This document shows positions 12,092 through 24,317 of a stretch of 64,000 bases of DNA, piece after piece. The DNA lies in the NCBI GenBank assembly GCA_018697195.1, contig CM031860.1:63070509-63134508 (forward strand). Direction: 5' to 3'. The position numbers were made by a program, and so were the translations under genes. The stretch comes from Certhia americana (Eukaryota; Chordata; Aves; Passeriformes; Certhiidae). Positions within the stretch are counted from its first letter, which is position 1. Each line of letters begins with the position of its first letter. Under the pieces are notes generated by a model that did not search any database, had not been told where the DNA came from, and saw nothing but the letters and a program-made list of their open reading frames with translations.

Positions 12092-12350
12092 TATTCATAA
12101 AATTACAGAATTGTTAAAGTTGGAAAAATTTTCATTCATCCAGTCCAACCCTTAACCCAGCCCTGACAAGGCCACCTGTAACCCCTGTCCCCAAGTGTCA
12201 CATCCACGTGGCTTTTAAATCCTTCCAGGAATGGGGACTCCAATACTGCCCTGGGCAGCTGTGCCAGGGCTGAACAACCTTTTCCATAAAGAAAATTTTC
12301 CCAACATCCAATCTTAAGTATCCCCTGGTGCAATTTGGAAATATGCATGT
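12092..12350 (-). mobile_element. CR1 LINE 3' fragment, older copy
   Basis: On the minus strand it ends in a degraded tail (revcomp of ATAAAATTACAGAATTGTTAA). It also carries the GGATTTAAAAGCCACGTGGA and CCTGGCACAGCTGCCCAGGG blocks. It is more diverged than neighbouring copies, suggesting an older insertion of a different CR1 subfamily. Confidence 0.85.
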
Positions 12351-13271
12351 CCTTTAGAGTACACAGAGGCTGAATTTCTGTTGGTTTATTCCATTTGGGA
12401 GGGTAAGGATACAAAGGAAAAATTTTACAAAGAAGCAGCTGGATTTTTATAGTTTATTTTTTTTTAAGTTGATCATAACAATTTCACAGCTGGTAGCTGC
12501 AAGTGGTGACTTTGTAACTATTGCAAATGACTCATGAGCACAGGAAATGCAGTTTTTAGAAGGGAGATTACAACCTGGCCAGTAGTGCTTGTGAAGAAAC
12601 TCTATAATAAAAAACAGATTGGCTGGTCAATTTATCAGTAAATAAATTCTTTTTCCACGAAAGAGTCCTTGTCAAGCTGTATGACCAGCATATTCAATTA
12701 CCTTCCAGAGTAAATATAAGCCTCTTTCCCAGAAATAAAAAGAAGAAGATAGAACTGAATAGAAAATGGTGCCCCAGCCACTTCAACTTCAATTTCCAAG
12801 ACTCCTTTATAGTGCTTTTCTGAGCTCATTTCACTGTAATTCTAATCTTCTATTTTGTTAAATATAAATGGGCTTCTAATAATGAGAGCAACATGAAAAT
12901 TGCAGATGCTCAGAACTTGTGTATGATTCATCCACTTGGGAATATCAAGGCTGGTTTTACTCCCAGTCGCAAATCAAGTGTCTTTTCCAGAACCCAAATG
13001 AGCCAAGGTGTGCCCCAATGGCCAAGACCCCCATCCTGTCCTAGAAGATATGACTTTGAGTCAGAAAATATCATCAGAGATGAAATATTGTTGATTTCCC
13101 AGTGTTTCCAGGACAAGAAGCATGGTGCAAGCATGTTTTGTGAGATGCAAAGTGCATTTTGGGGCAGAAGGTTCTGGGGATTTAGGAAGAGTTCTTTGGT
13201 TGGTTAGGAGTAAAATTTTGGGAAAACGTTGATGGGAATTTCAGCATTTCAAATAGCTCCCAAGAAAAACT
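12351..13271. other. noncoding stretch
   Basis: No gene or further repeat recognised. Confidence 0.55.
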
Positions 13272-13520
13272 AATCATAGAAGCATGGAATACTTTGGGTT
13301 AGAAGGGATCTCAAAGCTCATCCAGTTCCTCTCCCCTGCCATGGGCAGGGACACCTTCCACCAGCCCAGGTTGCTCCAAGCCCTGTCCAGCCTGGCCTTG
13401 GACACTTCCAGGGATCCAGGGGCAGCCACAGCTTCTCTGGGCACCCTGTGCCAGGGCCTCTCCATCCTCACAGCCAGGAATTAATTCCCAATATTCCATC
13501 TAACCCTGCCCTTCCTCTGC
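13272..13520 (-). mobile_element. CR1 LINE 3' fragment
   Basis: The minus-strand tail is the revcomp of ATCATAGAAGCATGGAATAC. It continues through the CATGGGCAGGGACACCTTCC, GGCCTTGGACACTTCCAGGG and GCAGCCACAGCTTCTCTGGG blocks to a point in the CR1 GAATTAATTCC region. High similarity to the copies at 11.5, 24.4 and 28.2 kb. Confidence 0.94.
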
Positions 13521-15224
13521 TTAAGGTTGATGAGATGCTTTCCCTCACCCTTCTTTGCTGAAGTTCATTTTCTGACCATCCTTGCTTGACTGTATCCACG
13601 TACTTTAAAAATGACTGCTTGCCTCTTGGGAAATATTTTATAGTTTTAGGATTCTTTCCTGATCCTACTGTTTGGGTTTGTCATTAAAACCGTGCACACA
13701 CCATAGAAAAGCTGCTTGAAAGTCTTTACTGAAACTCTGATGGTAGCTTGTTGTGTAAATATATTAGTACCTTTCATAAACCCAAAAACCCCACACAGAG
13801 ACAGAATCACTTTTAAAAGCCACTTATTTAGAAAAGAAACAGGGGTAGTACTTGAAACTTAACACCTCAGTAGAAGATTTTTGATATTTCTCACCTTTAA
13901 ATCCTTTATGATAAGAAAAACAATCTTTACTATCTGGATCATATCTGAATCTTGGTCTCCCAAAAGCCACACCTGTAAGGTAAACCAATGAGAAAAGATT
14001 TTCTGAGATTAATTTTTTTAGAGATTTCCAGAGAGTTTGCAAAGATGACAATTCACCCCTAAGTTTGATTTTATGGGTTTTTTCTCACTGGAGAGAGGGG
14101 GAAAAAAGATTGAAGGAAGGGAATGATTGAACTTGCAAAATACATATCTGCATTTTGTCTACTCAAGCATTTGTCAGGGATCTGGTTTTGATTGGGTTCC
14201 TCTGATATTCCCTGAGCGATATCCAGGTTTGGACTTTTAAAAATAAACATTCAAGACTGAAACTGTTTGTGCAGGAATTCAGTTCTTGGCCGACATTACC
14301 AAACAACAATTTTTTCATGTAGACACATCAGAATCTCCCCAGAAATATTAAATTTTCAGTCATAGAAACGAACCAATATTCTGGAAACTGTTTTGGTTTA
14401 ATTGTTTGGCTCATCCCCAGTAGGAGCAATGCAATATTGACAGCATGTCCTCCCCCTACTCATGGACACAACCGGTGCTATATTCGAGCCAAGAAGGAAA
14501 ATACGAGCAGATTCTGTGCTATTCTGGCAAAACTAAAAGCCTTGAAATGACTGTGGGGGAAAGCCTTGTGGTAGAGATATTAGAGTTACACAAGTAGAAC
14601 AGCCTGAATTTGGGCCTGGTTGTCTTTCCTCTGTGACTGAGCTACAAGAAAATATTTTAGGTTGGCAGCAGCTGAAAGATTTGCCTCAGGCTAGAGGTTT
14701 CAATTTCTTTCCAAGGGATCTTACTCTGGGAATGACAATGATGTATCAAAGGTGGGCAAGCAAATCTGCTTGGAGGGCTTTTTCCTCAGCTGGTATCTAG
14801 GAAATCTCATCCCATTTAGACTGAACATAGAGAACAGTGCTTAACATGTTCCAAGCACAGGCGACAGCTGCAGAATTCTTGACCCATGTTTAGTAGAAAT
14901 CAATATGTTGGATGGAAATTTCTTTGTGAAAACTAGCTGGATTGAGAATAAAAGCAAGGCCAGTCCAGCACAACTTGGCAGATCTAAGGAGCCGTGCAAG
15001 GCCCACAGCAGAGTAAGGATTTTCCTTTCTGTGAGCTGAATGCCTGGCTGTGGGGCAGTTTTAGGGATATGTATGTGAAGGTGTGGTGGCTTCATCCCAA
15101 CCTTAAAATGCTCCAGTTCAGGGTATCACCTGGAGGTTCCTCATTGTTCAGCACTGGCGAGACCTCCCTGCTTGGCCAGTTTGAGATCCCAAGCACAACA
15201 AGAACATGAGAGAGAGAATCCTGT
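13521..15224. other. noncoding stretch
   Basis: I recognise nothing. Three CpGs lie close together at about 14471-14505, unusual for this window but too few to call an island. Confidence 0.5.
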
Positions 15225-15440
15225 GAAGGCCTCTGAAGGTGATTAAAGGCTTGGAGCATCTGTCTCACGAGGAGATGCTGAGTCAACTAGGAATGTTTAT
15301 CCTCCAAGAGAGGAGAGTTTACTAGCATGAGTTGGTAGCTGATAATGGTGACCCGGATTTTTCCCAGTGGTGCCCATTGCATGGACAAGGAGCAATGGGC
15401 AGAAACTGAAATACAATAAATTCCATATAAATACAAAAAT
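15225..15440 (+). mobile_element. CR1 LINE internal fragment lacking the 3' end
   Basis: It matches the CR1 region upstream of the 3' UTR tail: GGCTTGGAGCATCTGTCTCA, GAGGAGATGCTGAGTCAACT, CCCAGTGGTGCCCATTGCAT, and the GAAATACAATAAATTCCATA block. The expected downstream part of this subfamily is missing; a second copy in the same orientation begins about 75 bp later. Confidence 0.8.
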
Positions 15441-15517
15441 TGCCTTTCTTGCTGTGGTTGCATGGATACCTCATAGCAGCTTCTCAGTCTTTGGAGAAGG
15501 ACAATTCATCAGAAACT

Positions 15518-15797
15518 GTAGTAACAGGACAAAGGGAAATGGCTTCAAACTGGAAGACAATAGATTTAGATTAGATAGTAGGAAAAAAATTCTTCTCTAT
15601 GAGGATAGGCAGGCCCTGGCACAGGGTGGCCAGAGAAGCTGTGGCTGTCCCTGGATCCCTGGAAGTGTCCAAGGCCAGGTTGGATGAGGTTTGGAGCAAC
15701 CTGGGCTAGTGGAAGGAGTCCCTGCCTGTGGAAGGGGGAGTCAACTCTGTATGGTCTTCAAAGTCCCTTCCAACCCAAAGCATTCCATGATTTTATA
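15518..15797 (+). mobile_element. CR1 LINE 3' fragment
   Basis: Begins GTAACAGGACAAAGGGAAAT, then TTAGATTAGATAGTAGG, the CAGGCCCTGGCACAGGGTGG block, GTCCAAGGCCAGGTTGGATG, and ends in CAACCCAAAGCATTCCATGA. A complete 3' end, of a different subfamily from the fragment just upstream. Confidence 0.93.
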
Positions 15798-18700
15798 CAT
15801 AATAACAGAAACCAGATAGAGAAGTATATTCAGATTTTTGTACAACAATCCAGCTCCACTGAAGTCCACGAGGTTGTGGCCAGAGCATTGCCACAGCTGT
15901 CTTTGTGGCAAGGAGAGAACACATATCACACCACAGAGAGGCTGAGGATAGATTTTGGGAGCAGCCTTTAAACACGCAGGCACTGACAACGAAGCAGCAA
16001 GATTTTAATCACTGTTTTACGTGTGCCGTGCACGCCACTCTCTTATTTTGGGAACAGCTTATTACTTTGTCTGGTCTGCTGCAAATGCTAATGCATGTAG
16101 ATGCTAATCAAGATTCCTGCTCTGCTTTCCCGCCTCACCTAATTGGATTGCATTAGAGCTCGTTTGGGAGTTTGCACTCAGAATCACAAATGGAATTGGA
16201 TCACGTCTCCCTGCTCTTGGTGTGGTGGCAGCTGTGCTGCAGAGGAAGAGGGGGAACAGCCAGCAAGGCCAAAATCTCAGTGCAGCCAAATAACTCCCTG
16301 TGTCGTGCAAATAAATGTCCTGCAGTAAGTTGGAAAGGGTTGAACACCTCACTCCAGAGGCTCTAGCAGAAGTACAGAACTCCATTATTTTGCAATAAGC
16401 AGCAAAGGATTTGGAGTGGATACAGGAATGAGGTGGATGTGGGACATACAGGAGCCTGGTTATTGAAAGCACGTTGAAAACACTGTGACCTGACTGAGGG
16501 AGGGAGGGAGGGAGTAAGGAAGGGGTTATGAGCTCCTTCCTCCTGCTGTGGGTTTGGCTTGGTTGGTTTTGAAGCCTGAGGAGAAGCCTCATTAGCTGCT
16601 CTTTGGTTCTTGGTGCAATATTTGGACTTAATGGAAGTAATTTCTCCAAAATTGCAATAAAACTAAAATAAAATTCATCACTTAGCTAAATTTACCCAGT
16701 TTTAGCATGCTCTCCCCTCTTTCAGTGGGCCAGTTCTGCAGTTATTCATATTTTTATTCATAGTCTAAAGTCTCTATTCTCAGAAGTGTTACTTGGATGA
16801 TAGATTCAAAATTTTCTGAAATGAAAAGCAAAGTGACATCGTCCACCCTAGAAAAAAAAAGAAGTTTATTCCATCTTTTAGTTTTGTCCAAGCTTTTTGA
16901 TGTGATGTGATTGGAAAAAAAAACGATGAAAAGAATTGAGTTACTTGGCTGCTCCCTGTCAACTTTTACCTAACAATCACAATCCAATCCAATCCATGAT
17001 ATATGATATATAATATAAAATAATATTTATCTGATAAAAAATGCCACAAATATTTGTGGTCAGAAATTCTTCGAGACAAGAAATATGAATGGAAATGGTT
17101 TGGCAAGGGCTGGAACCAACTGCCCTGTAAATTATACGGACTCCAAACCCTCATTTATTTTTGTTAAACAACCTTGTTCTGCTTTTTTCTTTCTTCCACA
17201 AAGACTTTGAAAACATCCGTCTTTCCATCTCTAAACAGAATCTCCAAGTGGTAAGAATGGTTTGCTCTCTCATTTTTGAGAGCAATGGAAACGAGCTCAG
17301 AGATATTAAAATCACAGCTCGGAAAGTATTTGAATTACTGCTAAAATTCTTGGCACTGAGCTTAAATCACTACAGATTTGGTCCTCATTGATGATAATGG
17401 TTTCTTCACTGTTTCCCCCAAACACTTACTTAGCTACCAAGAGGCAAACCTGGCATTTTATGCATGTTGATTTTATTCACTGAGGTTTGCTGTAAAACTA
17501 TTTTCAAAAATATTTTTGATTATTTGTAATTTTATTAGTGATGGAGCCCAGGAATGAGGAAGAACCAGGAGTCCCAGGCACAAGGTTTTTACACATTTTT
17601 TCTTCTAACATCCCAACTCAAACTCTCTCTCTTGGTTCCTAACTCAGTGTTACAACACATTGCTGTCATTTCACAGTTTTCTTTACATCCTGGCAGGAAA
17701 GAAGCCTCAAGAGGAGGACAGCAGCCTCTACTCATTTTGGTTTTTTGTGGAAAGATTAAATGGGCCCCTCTTAGTGGGAAATGAACCTCAGGAGCTCTCC
17801 AAAGAGCCAATTTGAACCCATCCATGGGATGTGCAGAGGTTATGAGCACACAAAGATGATGAAGAAGCTTAAGCACAAATTAATGTTTAAGGTGAAAAAA
17901 ACCCCTTCACATGGCATCTGCTAGATTCTAAGAGAAGGGTGAGGATTAAAAAGGGAAAAGAGGAACTGAAAGGGAGAATCTTGGCAAGAAATGAAGGTGT
18001 AATAACCCCAATATAATAATTGCCATTGTCCTGATGGTTATAGTTATATTTTACATATTCAAACTCAGAGACTGCACAGCAAAAACCCCTTTGGATTTTT
18101 TAGAAATCAACTCCCCTGTTTATTTTAAACACAGCCCAGACTGGGAATCAGCAAGAGCAGTGATGGAAGAATTACTTCTGCTCCTCCGAGAAGCCTGGCA
18201 GCTTTTCCTTTGCTAATGCTTCCTCTTTGTGTCTCCTAAGAGTCCAGCCCTATTTGCTGCAATCTTCATTGTGGGTGCTCAGTGCTCAGTGTCTGTAATA
18301 TTCCTGCCAGCTTGACATTGAGTAATAGCTTTCTAAAAACGCCTCGAAGGCCATTTTAAGTGTGGCAAAATGGTCTGTAACAAAATAGGTAAATGCAAAA
18401 ACCTCATGGGATTTATATAAAAAACCCTGAAGAAGGGAAGAAAACTAATTGCTGTCTGTGTTCAGCTGTTCTGTTAAAACATCTTTTGCTTCAACACTTT
18501 TCATGGATACAATGCTAATACACTTTCTTCTGGGGAGATGTAGCTCTTCTCACATGAATGTCTATCACCTCAGGGATAAGACATTATTCAGGTCAAGAAA
18601 CATGCCAGAAAAAAAAAAAAAGAGTCCCATATGGGAGCAGTTTCAGACATTTTATTCTTTTCCAAGGCCTTGCAGAGCCTCATGGAAGATCCTTCCATGT

Positions 18701-20579
18701 GTCAATCATCTCCACAATCCCAGCTTCTGATTGAGAGGTGTAATAAAATCTCTGCTAATGGTGGGAAATGGTAAAATAGATCAAAGGAAAAATCTCCTGT
18801 GGCTGAAATTGCTTCTGTCTACATAAACTTAACTATAATCTTTATGTGCTAACTTATATGCGAAATTTTATTCCATATTTATAAGTACTGAGGGTTGACA
18901 GTCATCTACACAAGATGACAGAAAAGTCTCTTAAATCTCTGTTTTCTCAGCAACCAACTTCTTGGGACTGGAAAGAAACAACAAAGAAATAATGCTTTAA
19001 CTTTGAAAAAAACCCTATTGGATAAATGGTTGCCAAAGAATTTATCTTCTGATAATGGTATTTTTCTGTCTCTGCTGGAACAGAAGCAGAGTTGATGAGC
19101 TTTGCTGAGGCACATTTTATGACTGGCACATTTTCTTTCTGTGACCATCACACATAATCTGTGTGTGCTGTGTGAATGCCCTGCCAAGGCTCAGAGGGGG
19201 TGAGGCTGCCCTAGGTGGGAGCTTTACCTCGGTGTCATTGGAATTTCTTGCCAGAGGTAGAGAACAGCGTGTTACCAACGTGTGAGGATGTGCCACTCTC
19301 TCTACCTTAGAGACACCTTCAGCACAGAAAACTTCACAGGAAGTGAATTTGGCAATCAACCTGGCAGCTTTCACTCCAGTGAAACCATTATTTCAATCAG
19401 CCACATACTGTCTTTTTTTCCCCAAAGTAGACACTGCAGGGTGTAGCCTGAGATGTCCAGATTTTATTTCATAACTGCTCTGCTTTATATTTCATTTGTT
19501 TCAGCTTTTTCATTTCTCTTAGCTCTGCCAGCTATTGGGAAGTTTTATTATTATTTTTATAGCCTTCCAAATGCATTGCAGGGTTATAACAAGCATTTTC
19601 AATGTCTTGAGGCAGTTCCCTCCTGCTTGTTGCTAAACTGCTTTGAGTAATGTGGTTATTCAAAAAATAAATACATCTCTGTGCAATGCATCTAAATGTG
19701 ATCCTCTATGAAAATGAGTTTAAATTCCATACCACATCTTTGGCTCAGAGGTTTTGGGGGATTTTTTTAATCCTTCTCTCAAGTCTTTCAGTCACAGCTG
19801 AACTTTCCAGGAATAAAACTTCCAAGAGTCTTATGCACGATATGACAAAAATTCTGCAACAGAAATGACACGAACTTTTATCCACTTGTTGGAGTCAGAT
19901 TATTCCAAGAAATAGGTTCTGCTCAAAGCACCATCATGTTCCTCTGCTCTCTGTGTTTCTGAAGCAGTCGTGGCTTTCATCACTTTTCTTTTAAGGAGCC
20001 TTATGCTATTTCTCTGCATGCTGAACTACAGGCAGTGAGGGCCTGTCAGTCTGAATTACTTTCATTCTCAGAGTCATTATCAGGAGGGGACGAGAAGAAA
20101 ATCTTGTTAAGAAATAACATCCTCTGCTTTTCTGCACACCACATTTATGCTAAAAAAAATAAAATGAAATCTTTGAAGCCACCTGCTAGGTGAAACCTTC
20201 TGAAATTAGCAAAAAAAGGACAGAGAAAGTAAAATATCTTTTGAGGTTCTCTGCTGCACCCACTGAATTTTGTGACTGAAAGACATTCTTTCAATCACAA
20301 ACACCTTAAAAAAGAAAATAAAATAGATGCAGAGCACATTCAACGTAAAGTAAAATGTCCTAAGGGAGAGAAGATTCCAGTTAGTTGGCTGTTCTCTTTT
20401 AATTCTCGTGTCACTGTGACCCAGCTGCTGCACACCACAGACCAATCACCCTCCTCTGTGGCACTTTTTGGAAGTTTGGCTGCAGCAGAGCCCTGCCAGC
20501 CATAAGAGATTGTGGTGTTGATAGGGAACAGCACCTTGTGCTCACCCTCCAGAGCAGGAACAATCCAAATCTCAAGGGC
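15798..20579. other. long noncoding stretch without recognised repeats
   Basis: No gene supported. The minus-strand open frame 16104-16649 (181 codons) has no domain I recognise. A (GGGA)n run lies at about 16497-16514. A duplicated ATGCTAAT motif lies at 16085 and 16101. A splice-like 47-nt segment lies at 17204-17250 (see findings). Confidence 0.5.
16497..16514. repeat. (GGGA)n microsatellite
   Basis: Four tandem GAGG/GGGA units. Confidence 0.85.
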
Positions 20580-20865
20580 TCACAGAATCATTAAGGTTGG
20601 GAAAGACCTCTGAGATCATCAAGTCCAAGTGTCAACGCAGCACCACCACCATGTTCATCACTAAATCATGTGCTCACGTGCCATATTCCCATATTTGGGA
20701 TTTTTTCTTAACACTTTTGGGGGTGGTGGGTATCTTGTTCTAGTTCTTAACAACCCTTTCCATGAAGAAATTTTTTCTGCTGTCAATCTAAAGCCCCTCT
20801 GATGCAACTTGAGGCTGTTTCCTCTTGTCCTGTCTCAAGGGGACTGTGGGTCTGAAGGAAGTGTC
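20580..20865 (-). mobile_element. CR1 LINE 3' fragment
   Basis: Minus-strand copy: tail revcomp of TCACAGAATCATTAAGGTTG, then the CATCAAGTCCAA...CAGCACCACCACCATGTTCA block typical of one CR1 subfamily, and GAGGCTGTTTCCTCTTGTCC near its upstream end. An AT-rich patch near 20690-20750 interrupts the similarity. Confidence 0.88.
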
Positions 20866-21499
20866 TGTGGGTCAGCATTGTCCTGGAAGAGCAGTGGTGG
20901 CCTTGGTTTGGGTAGAAAGAGGGTGATGGGAAGGAAGAAGAGGATGGAAAGTTGTGCAGGAGAAGTGAATGGAGTTTGGGTGGCTTAACTCAGCAGCTCC
21001 TCTGTTCTACAGCTCTGCCTGCACAGCAGCCAAGACCATTTTTCAGTGAAGGTCCAGTGAATTCATTTCCAACAACTTTTTTAAAAAAGATAACCAAGCT
21101 GGCTTGGGGAAAACATGTAGAGGTATCAGAAGACAATTCACAGAGCTTTGGGATAGACTTGCAGCTGCTGAGGAAGTTGATTTTAGCTGCTAGAGGAGGG
21201 AAGCTGCTGACAGAAAAGGCTGTGCACGTGGGCAGTTTGCATTTCTTCAGCAAGTTTCACAGTCCAGCCAGAGTTGTTCAGGAAATCTTTTCCACAGTGT
21301 GATGATATCTGACATAAAATTGTAGCTGCTGATGGAGAAAATGGTATGTGCTTAACCAGAAAGGATTTATCTATCTGCTCCTCACTTCTAAAAAAATATA
21401 TGATTATACTGGGAAAGGTCTAAAGATATTCTTTAATTTTCAATTAAATACTTCACTGCACAAAGCACTACATGAGATTTTACTTGGGCTCCTGCTCAA
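20866..21499. other. noncoding stretch
   Basis: No gene or repeat recognised. The open frames at 20952-21302 (116 codons, plus) and 20990-21253 (minus) shadow each other and lack domains. Confidence 0.5.
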
Positions 21500-21562
21500 C
21501 ACGTTGGAACAAGATGATCTTTAAGGTTCCTTCCAATCCAAACCAGTCTGTGATTTTATCAA
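21500..21562 (+). mobile_element. very short CR1 3' end
   Basis: Only the terminal ~60 nt: TTGGAACAAGATGATCTTTA, GGTTCCTTCCAATCCAAACC, CTGTGATTTTAT. Closely similar in extent to the piece at 5358. Confidence 0.85.
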
Positions 21563-23035
21563 TTCCTTTTTTTCTGTTCACAAATGTACAGATACTTGTT
21601 TTAACAGTCAGTAATTGTCAAAATAGAAGTAAAAAAGACAATCTGACTCTTGGAGACAAAGTTCATCCATAACTCAATTGAAAACAACTTTTAATAACCC
21701 TTTATGACAAGAAATAAATTGAAAAATAAAAACCATGGGGGTAATATGAAGATCAACATGAAATGTCACATTGAAATGCTACTACAGTGTTTAGAGAAGA
21801 GTGAGCTGTAAAAATATATTGCTTTTGGCCCACAGATTCAAAATAATCATTGGACAAGAATGATCCAGCAGAGGTTTTTAATTGAGCTCTGTGCATTTCT
21901 GGGATGGGGCTCTGGGAATTCAGTCCCTTCTGTGTGATTAATGAACACTGAATTAATGGGCAGAAGGGAGCAGCAGATCAATCACAGTGACATCTTGCAG
22001 AACAAAGCTCATGAGAGCTCACCCACTTGTCCTGCACTGCTTCCAGAAAAACATCCAGCCTTGATCCATGGAGAGCCAAAGATGGAAAATCTGCTGAATC
22101 CTTTGGGACCTCATTTCACTCTTAAAAATCTCTGTCAATCCAGCCATTGGAATACTCCTAGTTTTACTTTTCCAGCTCTTGTTTCTCAATAACATTTTCC
22201 TAAACGACTTCAAAAACTGTTCTGCACTTGTGGTTATCTCCCCACAGAAAAAAGTAACATTATTTTAATTACTATCTAATAGCAATTATAATTTATTATT
22301 GTTCTAAGTAATGCTGATAATCAAGTTTCCTTCCTCATGCTTCTTTTTGATAAGAGTTTATCAGTGGATGGTGCTTCTCACAGCCCTCAAAAATCTCTTG
22401 CAGCTCATTTCTTTATTTCTCCAGGATTGTCCTGGGAGATTTTGCATAATGGGAACAACAGCCCAGTAATGCCTCAAATGTATATATTAGGTAGATGTTG
22501 ACAAATTTCAGCTTCTTGTTTGAAGGATCTCTTCATCCTTCCAAAACAAAATGTTGAACTTGTCACATTCTCAGTGTTGTAATGAGTGTTACATTGCATG
22601 TATTATTATTTTTTTACTTACTGATTTCATATGGCCAAATACTGTGTCTGACATGCAAAAACCTAATAAAATCAAATAAACTACCACATTATTTCAATTC
22701 AACTGCTAATTTAAAGAAGTAATGGGAGGCACTGCATTGCATCTGTGAAGTTGCAGCAGGCAATTTTTCTAAAGGAAGCCAGATCTGGTTCAGTCCTCTG
22801 CCTTCTACCTTGGCTGCTCAACTCGAATTTACTGATCACATCATCTTCCTCAAAGAGAGGAGGCTGCTGTACTTTCTGATTTAGAGTTCAGTCCTCACCC
22901 TGCAATCACAGTTCTCCCTCTAAGAGTCTGTCACACTGATGATGGACTGAACCATGAAACCTTTTGTGCAAAATCACACCAGAGTTTAAATACTGCCCGG
23001 CTGTGAATGTGATGGATAGCCCTGCCATAAAGGTC
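21563..23035. other. noncoding stretch
   Basis: No gene or repeat recognised up to the LTR boundary. Confidence 0.55.
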
Positions 23036-23197
23036 TGTAGTAGCTGAACTCCAGGCAGCAACCAAGCACCACACAGGCCCTTGGTCACCCCACCCCTGCT
23101 CCCCTCCCTGGTGGGATGGGGAGGAGAATCAGAAGAAAAAAAAAAAGAACAACATAAGTTGAGATAGGAACAGTTTAATAATTGAAATAATAATGAT

Positions 23198-23464
23198 AAA
23201 GGAAGAGGGAGAAGGAGGAGAAGGAGGAGAAGGGGGAGATGGAGGAGAAGGAGAAGGAGAAGGAGAAGGAGAAGGAGAAGGAGAAGGAGNNNNNNNNNNA
23301 GAAGGAGAAGGAGAAGGAGAAGGAGAAGGAGAAGGAGAAGGAGAAGAAGAAGGAGAAGAAGAAGTAGAAGAAGAAGAAGAAGAAGAAGAAGAAGAAGAAG
23401 AAGAAGAAGAAGAAGAAGAAGAAGAAGAAGAAGAAGAAGAAGAAGAAGAAGAAGAAGAAGAAGA
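23198..23464. repeat. (GGAGAA)n and (GAA)n homopurine tract
   Basis: Plus strand is purine except T at 23240 and 23365 and the gap. GGAGAA/GAAGGA hexamers run from about 23241 to 23345; an uninterrupted GAA run covers 23366-23464, 33 units. Translated glutamate-glycine or serine-rich frames here are artefacts. Confidence 0.97.
23290..23299. other. assembly gap (10 N)
   Basis: Ten N bases inside the hexamer repeat. The true length of the repeat is therefore unknown. Confidence 0.99.
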
Positions 23465-23827
23465 CATTAACCTGGACTGTTAATGGGGTCAGACCAAGAG
23501 AAGCAAGTGATGCCCAGCATAATTGCTCCCCACCTGCTGACAAATACCCAGCATGATTTCCCCTCCTGGTCAAGCCATTAAAATGAAATATTGCGAATGA
23601 TATTCTATGGCTTAGAATATTCCCTTGGCCAATTCATTCAGCTGTCCTGGCCATGCTCCTACCCAGGACATGGAAAACTAAAAAGTCCTTGATGCAGACT
23701 AAGTATGACTTTATAACAGCTAAAACATCACTGTGTTATCAACATTATTCCTATGCTGAATCCAAAACACAGCACTGTGCCAGCTGCTGGGAAGAAAATT
23801 ATCTCTATCTCTGCGAAAATCAGGACA

Positions 23828-24317
23828 ATGTCCCACAGAAGCTTTTCCTTGGCCTGCTCTGTCTCCCAGAAATGGTTTTCCATGTCACAAGAAACATACT
23901 GTTCTTGCTTTTGCTTTGTCATCATCTAGCTAAAAATTATGAGTAATATTTTATACAGATGCATTCTGTCTGTCTGCATTTTGTGAAAATGAGGCAGTCT
24001 GAATCTGATTCCTTCCCCTCTACAATTTTCTCATGGGATTCATCAAATCCCATTGTGTTCTCACTGAAGAAGACACTTCTCTTTTAAACACTGTGAGTCA
24101 ATGCCAAAAAGGTGACAGTCAGGGGAAGAGAGAGAGCAACACCAACAGGTTTGGTAACTGTCTGTAGAGAGGAAAAAATGAACTAAAGGAGTTCCAAAGT
24201 ATGAGATAAATATTTTATTTATTAAAAAATTATGATAAAATGTGTATTTGTGATACACACACATTAATCAGAGAGGAGAGGTTGCTACATGCATCAAAAC
24301 TGTCCCAACTACTTATA
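23828..24317. other. noncoding stretch
   Basis: Nothing recognised between the LTR and the next CR1 piece. Confidence 0.55.

Larger units (their letters stand above)
23036..23827 (-). mobile_element. solo ERVL-type LTR with internal microsatellite
   Basis: This is a long terminal repeat of an old endogenous retrovirus, read on the minus strand. On the plus strand it starts TGTAGTAGCTGAACTCC with the GGCAGCAACCAAGCACCAC block. It then has CCTGGTGGGATGGGGAGGAG, TTGAGATAGGAACAGTTTAA, CAAGAGAAGCAAGTGATGCC, CTAAAACATCACTGTGTTAT and GAAGAAAATTATCTCTATCT, and it ends CAGGACA. These blocks agree in order with the avian ERVL LTR consensus as I remember it. It has TG...CA termini and flanking pentamers AGGTC (23031-23035) and ATGTC (23828-23832), a likely one-mismatch target duplication. 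No internal retroviral genes adjoin it, so it is a solo LTR. The A-rich part has grown into a purine microsatellite holding an assembly gap. Confidence 0.85.

Noticed and set aside
16104..16649. 181-codon minus-strand open frame
   Set aside because: No domain, no flanking gene signals; contains simple-repeat and AT-rich sequence. Length alone is not enough in 64 kb.
23129..23573. Ser-, Glu-Gly- and Phe-rich open frames
   Set aside because: Artefacts of the (GAA)n/(GGAGAA)n tract and interrupted by the assembly gap.
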